From Marinifilum_A sediminis (lineage in GTDB: Bacteria > Bacteroidota > Bacteroidia > Bacteroidales > Marinifilaceae), in NCBI GenBank assembly GCA_947496465.1, contig CANMCX010000006.1, forward strand, positions 110,395 to 174,394: 64,000 nucleotides of DNA, given 5' to 3'. The number at the start of each line of letters is the position of its first letter. The first letter of the stretch is position 1. A program made the position numbers and the translations under genes. Of the stretch, positions 45,368 through 53,947 are shown piece by piece. The notes beneath the pieces were generated by a model, which was not told the origin of the DNA, did no database searches, and was given only the letters and a program-made list of their open reading frames with translations.

Positions 45368-45718
45368 ATGTTGAATCATTATGAAACCGTTTTCATTGTA
45401 ACTCCCGTTTTATCTGAGGCTCAGGTAAAGGAGGCGGTAGAAAAATTCAAGACTCTTATCACAACTAACGGCGGTAAGATCGTAAATGAGGAGAACTGGG
45501 GACTGCGCAAGTTGGCTTATCCAATTCAAAAGAAAAGCACTGGTTTTTACCAATTGCTTCAATTTGATGCTCCGGGCGAATTAATCGAGAAATTGGAATT
45601 GAACTACAGACGTGATGAGAAAGTCATCCGTTTCTTAACTTTCAAGCTTGATAAGTATGCTTTTGAGTACTCAATTAAAAGAAAAGGAAACCTTAAAGAA
45701 ACTAAAGAGGAGAAATAA
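45368..45718 (+). CDS. rpsF: 30S ribosomal protein S6
   Basis: 116 residues. Start MLNHYETVFIVTPVLS, then GKIVNEENWGLRKLAYPI and the typical C-terminal basic segment. It sits in the small-subunit platform and binds S18. First gene of rpsF-rpsR-rplI, 3 bases before rpsR. Confidence 0.97.
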   Translation: MLNHYETVFIVTPVLSEAQVKEAVEKFKTLITTNGGKIVNEENWGLRKLAYPIQKKSTGFYQLLQFDAPGELIEKLELNYRRDEKVIRFLTFKLDKYAFEYSIKRKGNLKETKEEK

Positions 45719-45721
45719 GTC

Positions 45722-45991
45722 ATGGCACAGAATCAATCAGAAATCAGATATTTGACCCCACCTTCAGTTGAGATCAAAAAGAAAAAATACTGTCGTTTCA
45801 AGAAAAACAAGATTAAGTACATCGATTACAAAGATCCTGAATTCTTAAAGAAATTCTTGAACGAACAAGGAAAGATCTTGCCTCGTCGTATCACAGGTAC
45901 TTCTTTAAAATACCAGAGAAAGGTTGCTACTGCAGTTAAACGTGCTCGTCACATTGCATTGCTACCATATGTAACTGACATGATGAAATAA
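45722..45991 (+). CDS. rpsR: 30S ribosomal protein S18
   Basis: 89 residues, basic. KKKYCRFKKNKIKYIDYKDPEFLKKFL and LPRRITGTS are standard S18 motifs. It pairs with S6 at the platform. It lies between rpsF and rplI. Confidence 0.97.
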   Translation: MAQNQSEIRYLTPPSVEIKKKKYCRFKKNKIKYIDYKDPEFLKKFLNEQGKILPRRITGTSLKYQRKVATAVKRARHIALLPYVTDMMK

Positions 45992-46014
45992 TCTTTAAAG
46001 AAGGAGGAAACGAA

Positions 46015-46458
46015 ATGGAAGTAATCTTAAAACAAGATATCCATACTTTAGGATATAAAAACGATATCGTAACTGTTAAGAATGGTTACGGAAGAAATTA
46101 TTTGATTCCTAATGGTATTGCAATTTTAGCTACAGAGTCAGCTAAAAAAATGCATGCTGAGAACATGAGACAAAGTGCTCATAAGCAGGAGAAAATCAAA
46201 AACGAAGCATTAGAAATTGCTAAGAAATTAGAAGGTGTTACTATTAGCTTAGGTGCTAAAACTAGTACTACTGGTAAAATTTTCGGATCTGTTAACAACA
46301 TTCAAATTGCTGAAGCATTAACTGCTCAAGGGTTCGAAATTGACAGAAAAGTGATTTCTATTAAAGACGCTGTAAAAGAGATCGGTAAATATACCGCTAC
46401 TGTAAAACTTCACAAAGAAGTTAAAGTAGAGATCGAATTTGAAGTAGTGTCGGAATAA
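46015..46458 (+). CDS. rplI: 50S ribosomal protein L9
   Basis: 147 residues. The N-terminal domain has MEVILKQDIHTLGYKND and VKNGYGRNYLIPNGIA; the connecting helix and C-terminal domain follow (SLGAKTSTTGKIFGSV). It is preceded by a clear GGAGGAAA ribosome site, stronger than most genes here. Confidence 0.97.
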   Translation: MEVILKQDIHTLGYKNDIVTVKNGYGRNYLIPNGIAILATESAKKMHAENMRQSAHKQEKIKNEALEIAKKLEGVTISLGAKTSTTGKIFGSVNNIQIAEALTAQGFEIDRKVISIKDAVKEIGKYTATVKLHKEVKVEIEFEVVSE

Positions 46459-46526
46459 TTCGCTTCGAAATAAAATTAATTTAAGTTTTAACAGACAAAC
46501 TTAAAGCTTTTCAAACAAACAGATTA

Positions 46527-46560
46527 AAACCATCTCGATTAACGCTTGAGGTGGTTTTTT
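46527..46560 (+). terminator. Terminator after rplI
   Basis: AAACCATCTC / GAGGTGGTTT (one wobble pair), an 11-base loop, and a following T-run. It lies between convergent rplI and the CAP-protein gene. Confidence 0.8.
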
Positions 46561-46566
46561 TATACC

Positions 46567-47079
46567 CTATTGTTTTGGTTTTCCAAAATCTTGAGTCCAA
46601 TAATTACCTACTCTACCAACTCCCATTTCTGTAAAGTTAGGATTCATGATATTAGCACAATGTCCCTGACTTCTTAGCCATGCATTTACAACAGCGTTTT
46701 CGTTTGTGTATCCAAAGGCAATATTCTCTCCAGCATAACTGTAATTGTATTCAACTTCATTTAATCTATCCGTAAGGCTTCTGCCATCGGATGATTGATG
46801 CTCAAAAAAATCATTATCAATCATATCCTGACTGTGATTCAATCCGGCTTGTTCCAGTTTGGTATTCCAACTTAATTCTCCAACTGGCGGATAATAAGTT
46901 TCCCCGCAGGTTGTGCCAGAAGCTCTAACTTCATTCACCAATCTAAGCAGTTCATTTTCACTAATCGGATTTTCATCAATGTTAATCTGATCTTCTACAA
47001 ATTCATCCTTACTGCTACTACAAGAGGTAAAATTCAGTGATGACATTAGGAATAAACCTGCAATAATAATTCTTCTCAT
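46567..47079 (-). CDS. CAP-domain (SCP/PR1-like) lipoprotein
   Basis: 170 residues. Signal peptide and lipobox (LNFTSC at about residue 20), then a CAP/SCP domain with conserved segments FFEHQSSDGRSLTDRL, YAGENIAFGY, NAWLRSQGHCANIMNPNFTE and MGVGRVGNYWTQDFGKP. The function of bacterial CAP lipoproteins is poorly known. It is monocistronic. Confidence 0.87.
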   Translation of the reverse strand: MRRIIIAGLFLMSSLNFTSCSSSKDEFVEDQINIDENPISENELLRLVNEVRASGTTCGETYYPPVGELSWNTKLEQAGLNHSQDMIDNDFFEHQSSDGRSLTDRLNEVEYNYSYAGENIAFGYTNENAVVNAWLRSQGHCANIMNPNFTEMGVGRVGNYWTQDFGKPKQ

Positions 47080-47273
47080 ACGCTATAATTAATCTATTAA
47101 ACATGCAGGTTGATAATAAGGTTGTTGGTACGAATATAGAGAATTTTAATAAAAATTAAACTTTCATTGACTTATTTAGAATCTCTTGTGTACGTGATTA
47201 AATAAGGGATAAGATAATTTTATGCTTCTTAGATTTTGTGTAAATTTATATTTTGATACGTAAGCATAATTGA

Positions 47274-47984
47274 ATGAAAATACTCTACTCTACTATATTC
47301 TTAATTCTAATATCGTGTTTCTCTGGCATCTGCCAGCGAGATTATTCCTACGTTCCTTCAAAAAGAAATTTTAAAGCCAAATATGTCAATTACGATCATA
47401 AAAACAGAAAAACTTTTACTGAAATTTGGCAATTATCTGGGAAATCGAAAGATAAATTTGGAAATATAAAGTACAATATTGAGTCCGAAATTACAACAAT
47501 AAAGCAAAATACATTTTATCAATATTTTCACTTTACAAGTAAAGATTCTAACTTTTTTATGGGAGCCGAACGATATTTAGATCCGATTAAATTAGACTCT
47601 TACCAACGAATGGTAATTAAGATTAAAGCTGATAGTGTACTGTTGCCTTTAAAACCAATTATCGGACAAATGCTACCGGAAGCTATTTGTCAAGCTAGTA
47701 TTTTAAGAGGAACTGGATCTATTTTAATGTCGATGAATGTATTACTCATAAATCGAAAAGTAGATGGTCAGGAAAGTATTGAAACACCCGCAGGAAAGTT
47801 TACCTGCTATCGGATTTCTACTGATAAAATATCTTATTCCGGAATTTCTAAATCGAAGACTAAAGTAGTCGAATGGTATGCCATTAATGTAGGTTTAGTT
47901 AGAATGGAGGAATTCAATAAAAAAGGACATTTAATCAACTATAAAGTGTTGGAGAGTATCGCTGAAGATTTTTTCATTCCCTAA
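47274..47984 (+). CDS. Secreted DUF3108-like protein
   Basis: 236 residues. A hydrophobic signal peptide (LYSTIFLILISCFSGICQ) may include a Cys lipobox (ILISC). The mature part has a beta-strand-rich pattern ending in ETPAGKFTCYRISTD and VEWYAINVGLVRMEEF, which resembles DUF3108 proteins. Function unknown. It lies upstream of cobB on the same strand with a 90-base gap. Confidence 0.65.
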   Translation: MKILYSTIFLILISCFSGICQRDYSYVPSKRNFKAKYVNYDHKNRKTFTEIWQLSGKSKDKFGNIKYNIESEITTIKQNTFYQYFHFTSKDSNFFMGAERYLDPIKLDSYQRMVIKIKADSVLLPLKPIIGQMLPEAICQASILRGTGSILMSMNVLLINRKVDGQESIETPAGKFTCYRISTDKISYSGISKSKTKVVEWYAINVGLVRMEEFNKKGHLINYKVLESIAEDFFIP

Positions 47985-48076
47985 AATTATCTTTTCTGAA
48001 TGTATAATGAATTAAATTTGATGAAGTATACTTTAAAATTTAATTCTATTTTTGCCTCCTTATTATTTTTATTTCT

Positions 48077-49378
48077 ATGACTTCTATACCTCAATTTTTG
48101 ATTGCTGCTCCTTCGAGTAATAGCGGAAAAACTACAGTTACGCAAGGATTACTGAGAATCTTCAAAAACAATGGTTTAAGCGTGCAAGCATTTAAATGCG
48201 GACCTGATTATTTAGATACTAAGCATCATGCGTGGGCTTCTGGAAATGTTTCTATCAATTTAGATACATTTATGAGTAGCGAAAAGTATGTGCAAGAATT
48301 GTATCAAAAATATTCTCAGAATAAGGATGTTTCTGTTGTTGAAGGTGTAATGGGCTTATTTGATGGTGCAAAAAAAATGAAGGGAAGCTCTGCCGAAATT
48401 GCTGAACGTCTTAATATACCGGTAATTCTTGTGGTGAATGCAAAAGCTACCGCATACTCGGTTGCTCCTTTACTTTATGGATTTAAAAACTTTTACAAGG
48501 ATATAAATCTTGCTGGTGTGATTTTTAATTTTGTATCGGGAGAATCCCATTATCAATTTCTAAAAGATGCCTGTGAAGATGTTGGCGTTGAAGCTTTAGG
48601 ATACGTAAAGAAAAATGAAGAGATCAGTCTGCCATCACGTCATTTAGGGCTTCAAATCTCGTCTACAGACAAATACGAAGATAAAATTGAACAGATAGCT
48701 TCCCACATAAATGAAACAGTAAATGTGGAGCGATTAATGGAAATCACTTGTAAAGATATTACTGTTCCTGATCAAATTGAGTCAAATAAAAAAGGGAAAT
48801 TAAAGATTGCTGTTGCAAAGGATGAAGCTTTTAACTTCACTTATCATGAAAATCTTAAAGCACTTGAAAAATTAGGTAATATTGAATATTTTTCACCTAT
48901 TCGGGATCAGAAATTGCCTGAAGCCGATCTACTATATTTTGCTGGTGGATATCCTGAACTTTATCTAAAGGAGTTAAGTAAAAATACGAAATTGAAATCT
49001 CAAATTTTAAACTATTGTGAAAATGGTGGTAAGGTATTAGCCGAATGTGGTGGTATGATGTATTTGAGCGATTCTATAGTGGATAAAGAATCTAATAAAT
49101 ATCCTATGATTGGCTTTTTTAAGCAATCTGCATCAATGGAAAATATGAAACTCCATTTAGGTTATCGAAAGATTAATCTTAATGGAGTTGAGCTTTTCGG
49201 ACATGAATTTCATTATTCACACCTTAATGGAGCTGAAGAGAATTTGAGTATTGGTGAAGTTTATTCTGCAAGAGGTAAAAAATTGGATACACATATCTTT
49301 AAAAAGAAGAATACCATAGCTTCTTACATTCATTTTTATGGCGGAGAAATAGATTTGATTAAAGTCCTATTTGATTAA
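48077..49378 (+). CDS. cobB: Cobyrinate a,c-diamide synthase
   Basis: 433 residues (also named CbiA). It amidates cobyrinate using glutamine and ATP. An N-terminal P-loop domain (APSSNSGKTTVTQGL, FKCGPDYLDTKHH, EGVMGLFDGA) is followed by a class I GATase domain with catalytic Cys in LAECGGMMYLS and a C-terminal His (GHEFHYS). It lies 24 kb from the cob cluster; its stop codon overlaps that of the convergent kinase by 4 bases. A TATTTTTG (-7 type) at 48047 may be its promoter. Confidence 0.93.
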   Translation: MTSIPQFLIAAPSSNSGKTTVTQGLLRIFKNNGLSVQAFKCGPDYLDTKHHAWASGNVSINLDTFMSSEKYVQELYQKYSQNKDVSVVEGVMGLFDGAKKMKGSSAEIAERLNIPVILVVNAKATAYSVAPLLYGFKNFYKDINLAGVIFNFVSGESHYQFLKDACEDVGVEALGYVKKNEEISLPSRHLGLQISSTDKYEDKIEQIASHINETVNVERLMEITCKDITVPDQIESNKKGKLKIAVAKDEAFNFTYHENLKALEKLGNIEYFSPIRDQKLPEADLLYFAGGYPELYLKELSKNTKLKSQILNYCENGGKVLAECGGMMYLSDSIVDKESNKYPMIGFFKQSASMENMKLHLGYRKINLNGVELFGHEFHYSHLNGAEENLSIGEVYSARGKKLDTHIFKKKNTIASYIHFYGGEIDLIKVLFD

Positions 49379-50244
49379 TGCAAATAGGACCACACAAGCC
49401 TTACAGCTTGTCCGTAATACGAATTTCCGAATAAATTAAGGTGATTCAATACATGATATAACATGTAAATGTTTTCTCTGTAATCATAGCCTTGTGGCAA
49501 TGGCTTGTGTTTCGAATACGTATCGTAGAAGATATCATCAAATCCTCCAAAAAGTTTCGTCATTGCCAAATCTGCTTCTCTATGTCCATAATAAACCGCT
49601 GGATCAATTAGAACTGGATTAGAATTTACATCACACAGATAATTGCCATTCCACAAATCACCATGTATCAGAGTTGGCTTTTCTTCACTCCCTTCCAGTA
49701 TCTCTTCAATTCTGTTTTCCAGGATAAGAAAACCATTTTTTAGTTCATTGCCAGCCAAACCTTTTTGTTCGGCTAGCTTGTATTGATATAACAAGCGTTT
49801 ATTGTAATAAAAATCTATCCAGTTTTCAGCTTCGTTAGGTTTCGTAGTATTAAGCTGAGGAGTTGATCCTATATAATTATCCTCTTTGAATCCAAATTTA
49901 AAAGCAGTTCGGGAATGAAGGTTCGCCAATTGCTCTCCAAAATGAATAAAGAATTTCTGATCCTTTCTTCTCTGCTCTATGAACTCAAGAAGCAGGAAAT
50001 TCTCATCAACCAATAGCACTTCGGGTACACGAATGCAATTTGTTTTTGCAAGCTCTTTAAGACCATTCGCCTCCTTCTGAAAAACATCAGACAATTCGGA
50101 TCCTGTTTTCAGAAAACCAGATCGACCGTCCTCAAATTCAATCTGATCGGTTTTAGCAATTGATCCACCAGTAACAGACTTGTAGTTGACAATCTTCTTC
50201 CCCGCCCAATCTTCTATTTTATTTACAACTCCTGCTGCTTTCAT
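49375..50244 (-). CDS. Fructosamine kinase family protein
   Basis: 289 residues of the fructosamine-3-kinase-like / aminoglycoside phosphotransferase fold. Motifs: GGSIAKTDQIEFEDG (ATP site), LVDENFLLLEFIEQ (hinge), LIHGDLWNGNYL (catalytic loop) and VLIDPAVYYGHREADLAM (metal loop). It probably repairs sugar-modified (glycated) protein lysines. It starts one base inside the end of the phosphatase gene, so the two are translationally coupled. Confidence 0.9.
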   Translation of the reverse strand: MKAAGVVNKIEDWAGKKIVNYKSVTGGSIAKTDQIEFEDGRSGFLKTGSELSDVFQKEANGLKELAKTNCIRVPEVLLVDENFLLLEFIEQRRKDQKFFIHFGEQLANLHSRTAFKFGFKEDNYIGSTPQLNTTKPNEAENWIDFYYNKRLLYQYKLAEQKGLAGNELKNGFLILENRIEEILEGSEEKPTLIHGDLWNGNYLCDVNSNPVLIDPAVYYGHREADLAMTKLFGGFDDIFYDTYSKHKPLPQGYDYRENIYMLYHVLNHLNLFGNSYYGQAVRLVWSYLH

Positions 50245-50717
50245 TAATTTAGTTCTTTAAGCAATCCTTCACATGCGTCCTCTAAAATATCTAAAACCAA
50301 TTCAAATCCATCCGATCCTCCGTAATATGGATCCGGAACTGAATCATAATGCGTATACCTGGAGCAGTAATCAGTCATTGATTTAATTTTATCAAGATCA
50401 GATTTCTTGCGTGCCATCCCTTTCAAATCAGATACATTTTGTTGATCCATGCCAATAATTAAATCAAATTGATCAAAATCTGTCGCAGGGTCGAATTGAC
50501 GAGCAATACTTGTTAAATTGTAATCACGGCGAGCTGCGTGGGTCATCATTCTCCCATCGGCTCTTTCGCCAGCGTGCCAGCCTCCTGTTCCAGCTGAATC
50601 GCATTCAAATTCATCATCAAGCATGTTTATTTGTAAAAAGCCATTCATTACAGCTTCAGCACTTGGTGATCGACAGATATTTCCTAAGCAGACAAAAAGT
50701 AATTGTTTTTTCATCAT
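50244..50717 (-). CDS. Low-molecular-weight protein tyrosine phosphatase
   Basis: 157 residues. The CX5RS loop is VCLGNICRSPSAE near the N-terminus. The general-acid Asp is in VPDPYYGG at the C-terminal third. It dephosphorylates phosphotyrosine proteins. Coupled genes: zinc-ribbon protein upstream, fructosamine kinase downstream. Known deglycation proteins in some genomes are paired with LMW phosphatases, which supports a shared role. Confidence 0.93.
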   Translation of the reverse strand: MMKKQLLFVCLGNICRSPSAEAVMNGFLQINMLDDEFECDSAGTGGWHAGERADGRMMTHAARRDYNLTSIARQFDPATDFDQFDLIIGMDQQNVSDLKGMARKKSDLDKIKSMTDYCSRYTHYDSVPDPYYGGSDGFELVLDILEDACEGLLKELN

Positions 50718-50728
50718 CGAGTATAATA

Positions 50729-50947
50729 TTAATTGGTGAAAAAATCGAATATATTCCCCAATTGACTTGTGCTGGCCTTATAAAGCTCGGTATAGGAACA
50801 CCTTGTACAAGTTACGGTAGTAAATTTTTTATTTTGAACATCGAATATTTTGGCAAAACGACCACCGGTTGCTCTAAATTCATCTGTTTCAAACTGTTTA
50901 TTTCCACATTTTGGACATATATACTTTGAAGTACTCATATTATTCAT
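50729..50947 (-). CDS. Small zinc-ribbon protein
   Basis: 72 residues (69 if the ATG at 50938 is used). Two Cys pairs, CPKC near residue 11 and CTRC near residue 47, form a zinc ribbon. The middle has RATGGRFAKIFDVQNKKF. Related small zinc-ribbon proteins are predicted nucleic-acid binders. It is first in a three-gene minus-strand operon. Confidence 0.75.
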   Translation of the reverse strand: MNNMSTSKYICPKCGNKQFETDEFRATGGRFAKIFDVQNKKFTTVTCTRCSYTELYKASTSQLGNIFDFFTN

Positions 50948-51058
50948 GTTTTTGTAATTTGAATATAAATAAAATTAACGAATTTCATGTTTTCGTATAA
51001 ATTATTCTCTCCTTATCAAATAACAATTAATTAACAGAAAATATAAGACAATGATGTC

Positions 51059-51085
51059 TTGTTTAAGTTTTTTTTCATAAGTTTG
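51059..51085 (+). promoter_or_regulatory. Promoter of the cysteine leader and cysE operon
   Basis: TTG at 51059-51061, 16 bases, then TAAGTTTG at 51078-51085, an exact match to the Bacteroidota -7 element. A start site near 51092 would put the leader ATG about 10 bases into the RNA. This fits a transcript that begins at the leader peptide and runs into cysE. Confidence 0.6.
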
Positions 51086-51102
51086 CTTTTAGAAACTTCA
51101 CA

Positions 51103-51261
51103 ATGAAAAGAGATATATTGCATACAACAATTTCAAATTTTAGCCAAAACTCTTTGGCTGATCTTGCTATGCAATCGAATCATTCGTACTTTTCATATTA
51201 TTCCCAAATATCAAAAAACAATAATAACCAAGTCTGTTGTTGCTATTGTTGTTGCTGTTAG
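51103..51261 (+). CDS. Cysteine-codon leader peptide of the cysE operon
   Basis: A 52-residue ORF of 159 bases, starting with ATG. It has an unremarkable Ser/Asn/Gln-rich body and then ends in CCCYCCCC directly before the stop, seven Cys codons in the last eight. The next gene on the same strand, 101 bases on, is serine acetyltransferase, the committed step to cysteine. The C-terminal codon run, the promoter position and the pathway match are what one expects of a leader that senses charged tRNA-Cys. A 7-base hairpin (AGCCAAA/TTTGGCT, 51142-51159) lies within the ORF. I see no clear intrinsic terminator between the peptide and cysE, so the mode of control is open. Confidence 0.75.
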   Translation: MKRDILHTTISNFSQNSLADLAMQSNHSYFSYYSQISKNNNNQVCCCYCCCC

Positions 51262-51362
51262 ATAGATAGATACTTGATCTTACTAATATTATTCGCTATT
51301 TGGGAAACTACATGTATTCCTTATTATTTGGTGTATTCACACTTTTAAAATCAAAATTAACA

Positions 51363-52202
51363 ATGGGTTACCTAAGTAAAGTAATGGAAGAATTACAAGC
51401 TTCCAGAAAAAATTCAGACTACGATATGCCTTCACGGGATTTGGCTCAAAAATTCGTTGAGGAATCAATGAATACATTATTTCCAATAAGTGCCAGAAGA
51501 TCTAAAAGTAGCTGTGATCAAGAATCATTATTGTATCAATTAGAATCAAGTTTAAAGCTTCTTTTACTGCCTGTAAAAGGTGAATTGAACGCTCCTTTAG
51601 AAAAAGTTACTCATGATTTTATGAAGCAATTGCCCGCTGTTTATAAGGCTTTGCTTAAAGATGCTGAAGCAATTCAGAAATTTGACCCTGCAGCAGATCG
51701 ATTGGGAGAGGTTATTATTGCCTATCCTGGATTTTTCGCAATTATGGTGTACCGATTAAGTAATGTTCTTTATCATTTATCAGTACCGATCATTCCAAGA
51801 CTTATGAGTGAGTATTCCCATACTAAAACCGGAATTGATATTCATCCAGGGGCCACTATTGGAGAATCATTCTTTATTGACCATGGAACAGGTGTTGTAA
51901 TTGGAGAAACTGCCATAATTAAAAACAATGTCAAAATATATCAGGGAGTTACATTAGGAGCTTTACAGGTGAAGAAAAGTCTTGCCAACAAGAAAAGACA
52001 TCCTACTGTTGAGGATAATGTAATAATATATTCCAGCGCTACCATATTAGGTGGGGATACAGTAATTGGCAGAAATAGTATTATTGGAGGAAACGTTTGG
52101 CTTACGTCAAGTATTGAATCCAATAGTATTGTATATCATAAACACGAAACCAAGGTTAGAACCAACCTTGATGAAAGTAAAATCATAAATTTTCAAATAT
52201 AA
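51363..52202 (+). CDS. cysE: Serine O-acetyltransferase
   Basis: 279 residues. An N-terminal helical region precedes a left-handed beta-helix with hexapeptide repeats: DIHPGATIGESFFIDHGTG, VIGETAIIKNNVKIYQGVT, GALQ...RHPTVEDNVIIYSSATILGG. It makes O-acetylserine for cysteine synthase. I chose the ATG at 51363; the upstream TTG extension is hydrophobic and not CysE-like. In other bacteria CysE is feedback-inhibited by cysteine at its C-terminus. It is preceded by the Cys-codon leader peptide and followed by cysK after 11 bases. Confidence 0.95.
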   Translation: MGYLSKVMEELQASRKNSDYDMPSRDLAQKFVEESMNTLFPISARRSKSSCDQESLLYQLESSLKLLLLPVKGELNAPLEKVTHDFMKQLPAVYKALLKDAEAIQKFDPAADRLGEVIIAYPGFFAIMVYRLSNVLYHLSVPIIPRLMSEYSHTKTGIDIHPGATIGESFFIDHGTGVVIGETAIIKNNVKIYQGVTLGALQVKKSLANKKRHPTVEDNVIIYSSATILGGDTVIGRNSIIGGNVWLTSSIESNSIVYHKHETKVRTNLDESKIINFQI

Positions 52203-52213
52203 AAATTAGTCGT

Positions 52214-53122
52214 ATGAAATTAAATAACATTTTAGAGGGAGTTGGAAATACTCCAGTGGTCAGGATCAATAAAATATTTAGCAATGCAAATGTTTGGATG
52301 AAATTAGAACGCTCTAATCCAGCGGGAAGTATTAAAGATAGAATTGCATTATCAATGATCGAAAAAGCCGAGATAGATGGTTTATTAAATAAAGATTCCG
52401 TTATTATTGAACCTACATCTGGAAATACTGGTGTTGGTTTAGCAATGGTTGCTGCGGTAAAAGGATATAAATTAATTCTCGTAATGCCCGATTCCATGTC
52501 GGTGGAAAGAAGAAGCTTAATGGCAGCTTATGGCGCTGAATTTGTTTTAACTCCTCGTGAAAAAGGGATGAAAGGTGCAATCGAAAAAGCTGAAGAATTG
52601 ATTAACAATACACAAAACTCATGGATGCCTTCACAATTTGATAATGAAGCCAATGTTGATATACACAGAAGAACAACAGCTAAAGAAATTATCGAGGATT
52701 TCCCTGATGGTATTGACTATTTAATTACCGGTGTTGGGACTGGTGGACATATCACGGGTGTGGCAGAGATTTTAAAGAAAAATTTTCCAAATCTTAAAGT
52801 ATTTGCTGTAGAACCAGAAGCATCTCCGGTTATTAGCGGAGGAGAACCTGGTCCTCACCCACTTCAGGGTATTGGTGCAGGATTTATTCCAGAAAATCTA
52901 AATGTTAAAATATTGGATGGTGCAATAAGTGTTAGCAAGGATAATGCTTTTGCAAAAGTGAAAGAATTAGCTGTAAACGAAGGTATTTTGGCAGGTATTT
53001 CTACTGGAGCTTCACTAGCTGCTGTTGATAAAAAGTTGAGTGAAATTGAGAATGGAGCAACTGTTCTTACCTTTAACTATGATACTGGAGAAAGATATCT
53101 TTCTATTGAAGAGTTATTCTAA
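52214..53122 (+). CDS. cysK: Cysteine synthase (O-acetylserine sulfhydrylase)
   Basis: 302 residues, fold-type II PLP enzyme. The PLP Lys is in SNPAGSIKDRIALSM, substrate loop PTSGNTGVGLAMVAA, PLP phosphate loop GVGTGGHITG, and the C-terminal ISTGASLAA. It makes cysteine from O-acetylserine and sulphide. CysK and CysM types are hard to separate from sequence alone. Gene pair with cysE, 11 bases apart. Confidence 0.95.
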   Translation: MKLNNILEGVGNTPVVRINKIFSNANVWMKLERSNPAGSIKDRIALSMIEKAEIDGLLNKDSVIIEPTSGNTGVGLAMVAAVKGYKLILVMPDSMSVERRSLMAAYGAEFVLTPREKGMKGAIEKAEELINNTQNSWMPSQFDNEANVDIHRRTTAKEIIEDFPDGIDYLITGVGTGGHITGVAEILKKNFPNLKVFAVEPEASPVISGGEPGPHPLQGIGAGFIPENLNVKILDGAISVSKDNAFAKVKELAVNEGILAGISTGASLAAVDKKLSEIENGATVLTFNYDTGERYLSIEELF

Positions 53123-53126
53123 GACA

Positions 53127-53156
53127 TAAAGGCTGATTCAATTCTGAATCAGCCTT
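53127..53156 (+). terminator. Terminator after cysK
   Basis: AAAGGCTGATTCA / TGAATCAGCCTTT, 13 perfect base pairs with an ATTC loop. It lies 5 bases past the cysK stop and is suited to stop transcription from either side. Confidence 0.9.
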
Positions 53157-53179
53157 TATTTACATTTTAAGTTGTTTTT

Positions 53180-53851
53180 TTAGCTTCCTTGTTTTGTTTT
53201 AATCTCTACAACTCCGTTTGCTCCCCTTATCCCATGTATAGCAGCCTGACTTCCCTGTAGCAGCCTAATACTTACAATATCATTAGGAGTTAATGATTCT
53301 AGAATACTTCCTCCCATAATCACACCATCAACAGAAATTTTTGCTGCATTATTTCCTGTTATGGATTTTATCCCTCTCATAATTATTTCTCCGTTAACAT
53401 ACTGTAAGGTTGGAAATTCACATTTAATAATCTCCAATACTGTACTATATCTTCCGTAACCATTATCTTTTGAATACTTCTCGACTAATTTATCGAATTC
53501 TTCAACTTTCAAAATGTGACCTTTATAAACCGCGATTTGCGATGCTTCTGAATTTTTTGACAATTCAAGATTAACTAGAATTGGTGAAGTCTTTTTAGTA
53601 TTAATTTTTATTTTTTTACTCTGAAATCCTTCGGCAATAATGAGTAATTTATCTTTTGAATTGCAACTAAGAGTAAACTCTCCCATTTCATTTGTTGTTA
53701 CTATTTTTTTAGAGCTTTTAAGTGTAATCTTTGCATTTACTACCGGAATGGTCTCAAAAACTACTATACAACCTGTTACTTCTCTATTTTGTGCAAACAG
53801 GTTACTCACACATAACATTGCAATTAGAAAAAGATACAATAAACGTTTCAT
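53180..53851 (-). CDS. TonB-dependent-receptor plug-like protein with carboxypeptidase-like N-domain
   Basis: 223 residues. After a signal peptide (to FAQNREVTG) comes a carboxypeptidase-regulatory-like beta sandwich (about 22-95), then a plug-like domain (GRYSTVLEIIKCEFPTLQYVNGEIIMRG, then SITGNNAAKISVDGV and NDIVSIRLLQGSQAAIHGIRGANGVVEIKT). No outer-membrane barrel follows, so it cannot be a full transporter. Such stand-alone proteins occur in Bacteroidota but their role is not known. Confidence 0.75.
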   Translation of the reverse strand: MKRLLYLFLIAMLCVSNLFAQNREVTGCIVVFETIPVVNAKITLKSSKKIVTTNEMGEFTLSCNSKDKLLIIAEGFQSKKIKINTKKTSPILVNLELSKNSEASQIAVYKGHILKVEEFDKLVEKYSKDNGYGRYSTVLEIIKCEFPTLQYVNGEIIMRGIKSITGNNAAKISVDGVIMGGSILESLTPNDIVSIRLLQGSQAAIHGIRGANGVVEIKTKQGS

Positions 53852-53947
53852 AAAAAGATAGGTTATAAATTTATAGTAAAATACAATTTTATCTTTAACA
53901 AAACAAAACCTTTCTCAACGTCAACTAATTAAAAATAAAACAGTAAG

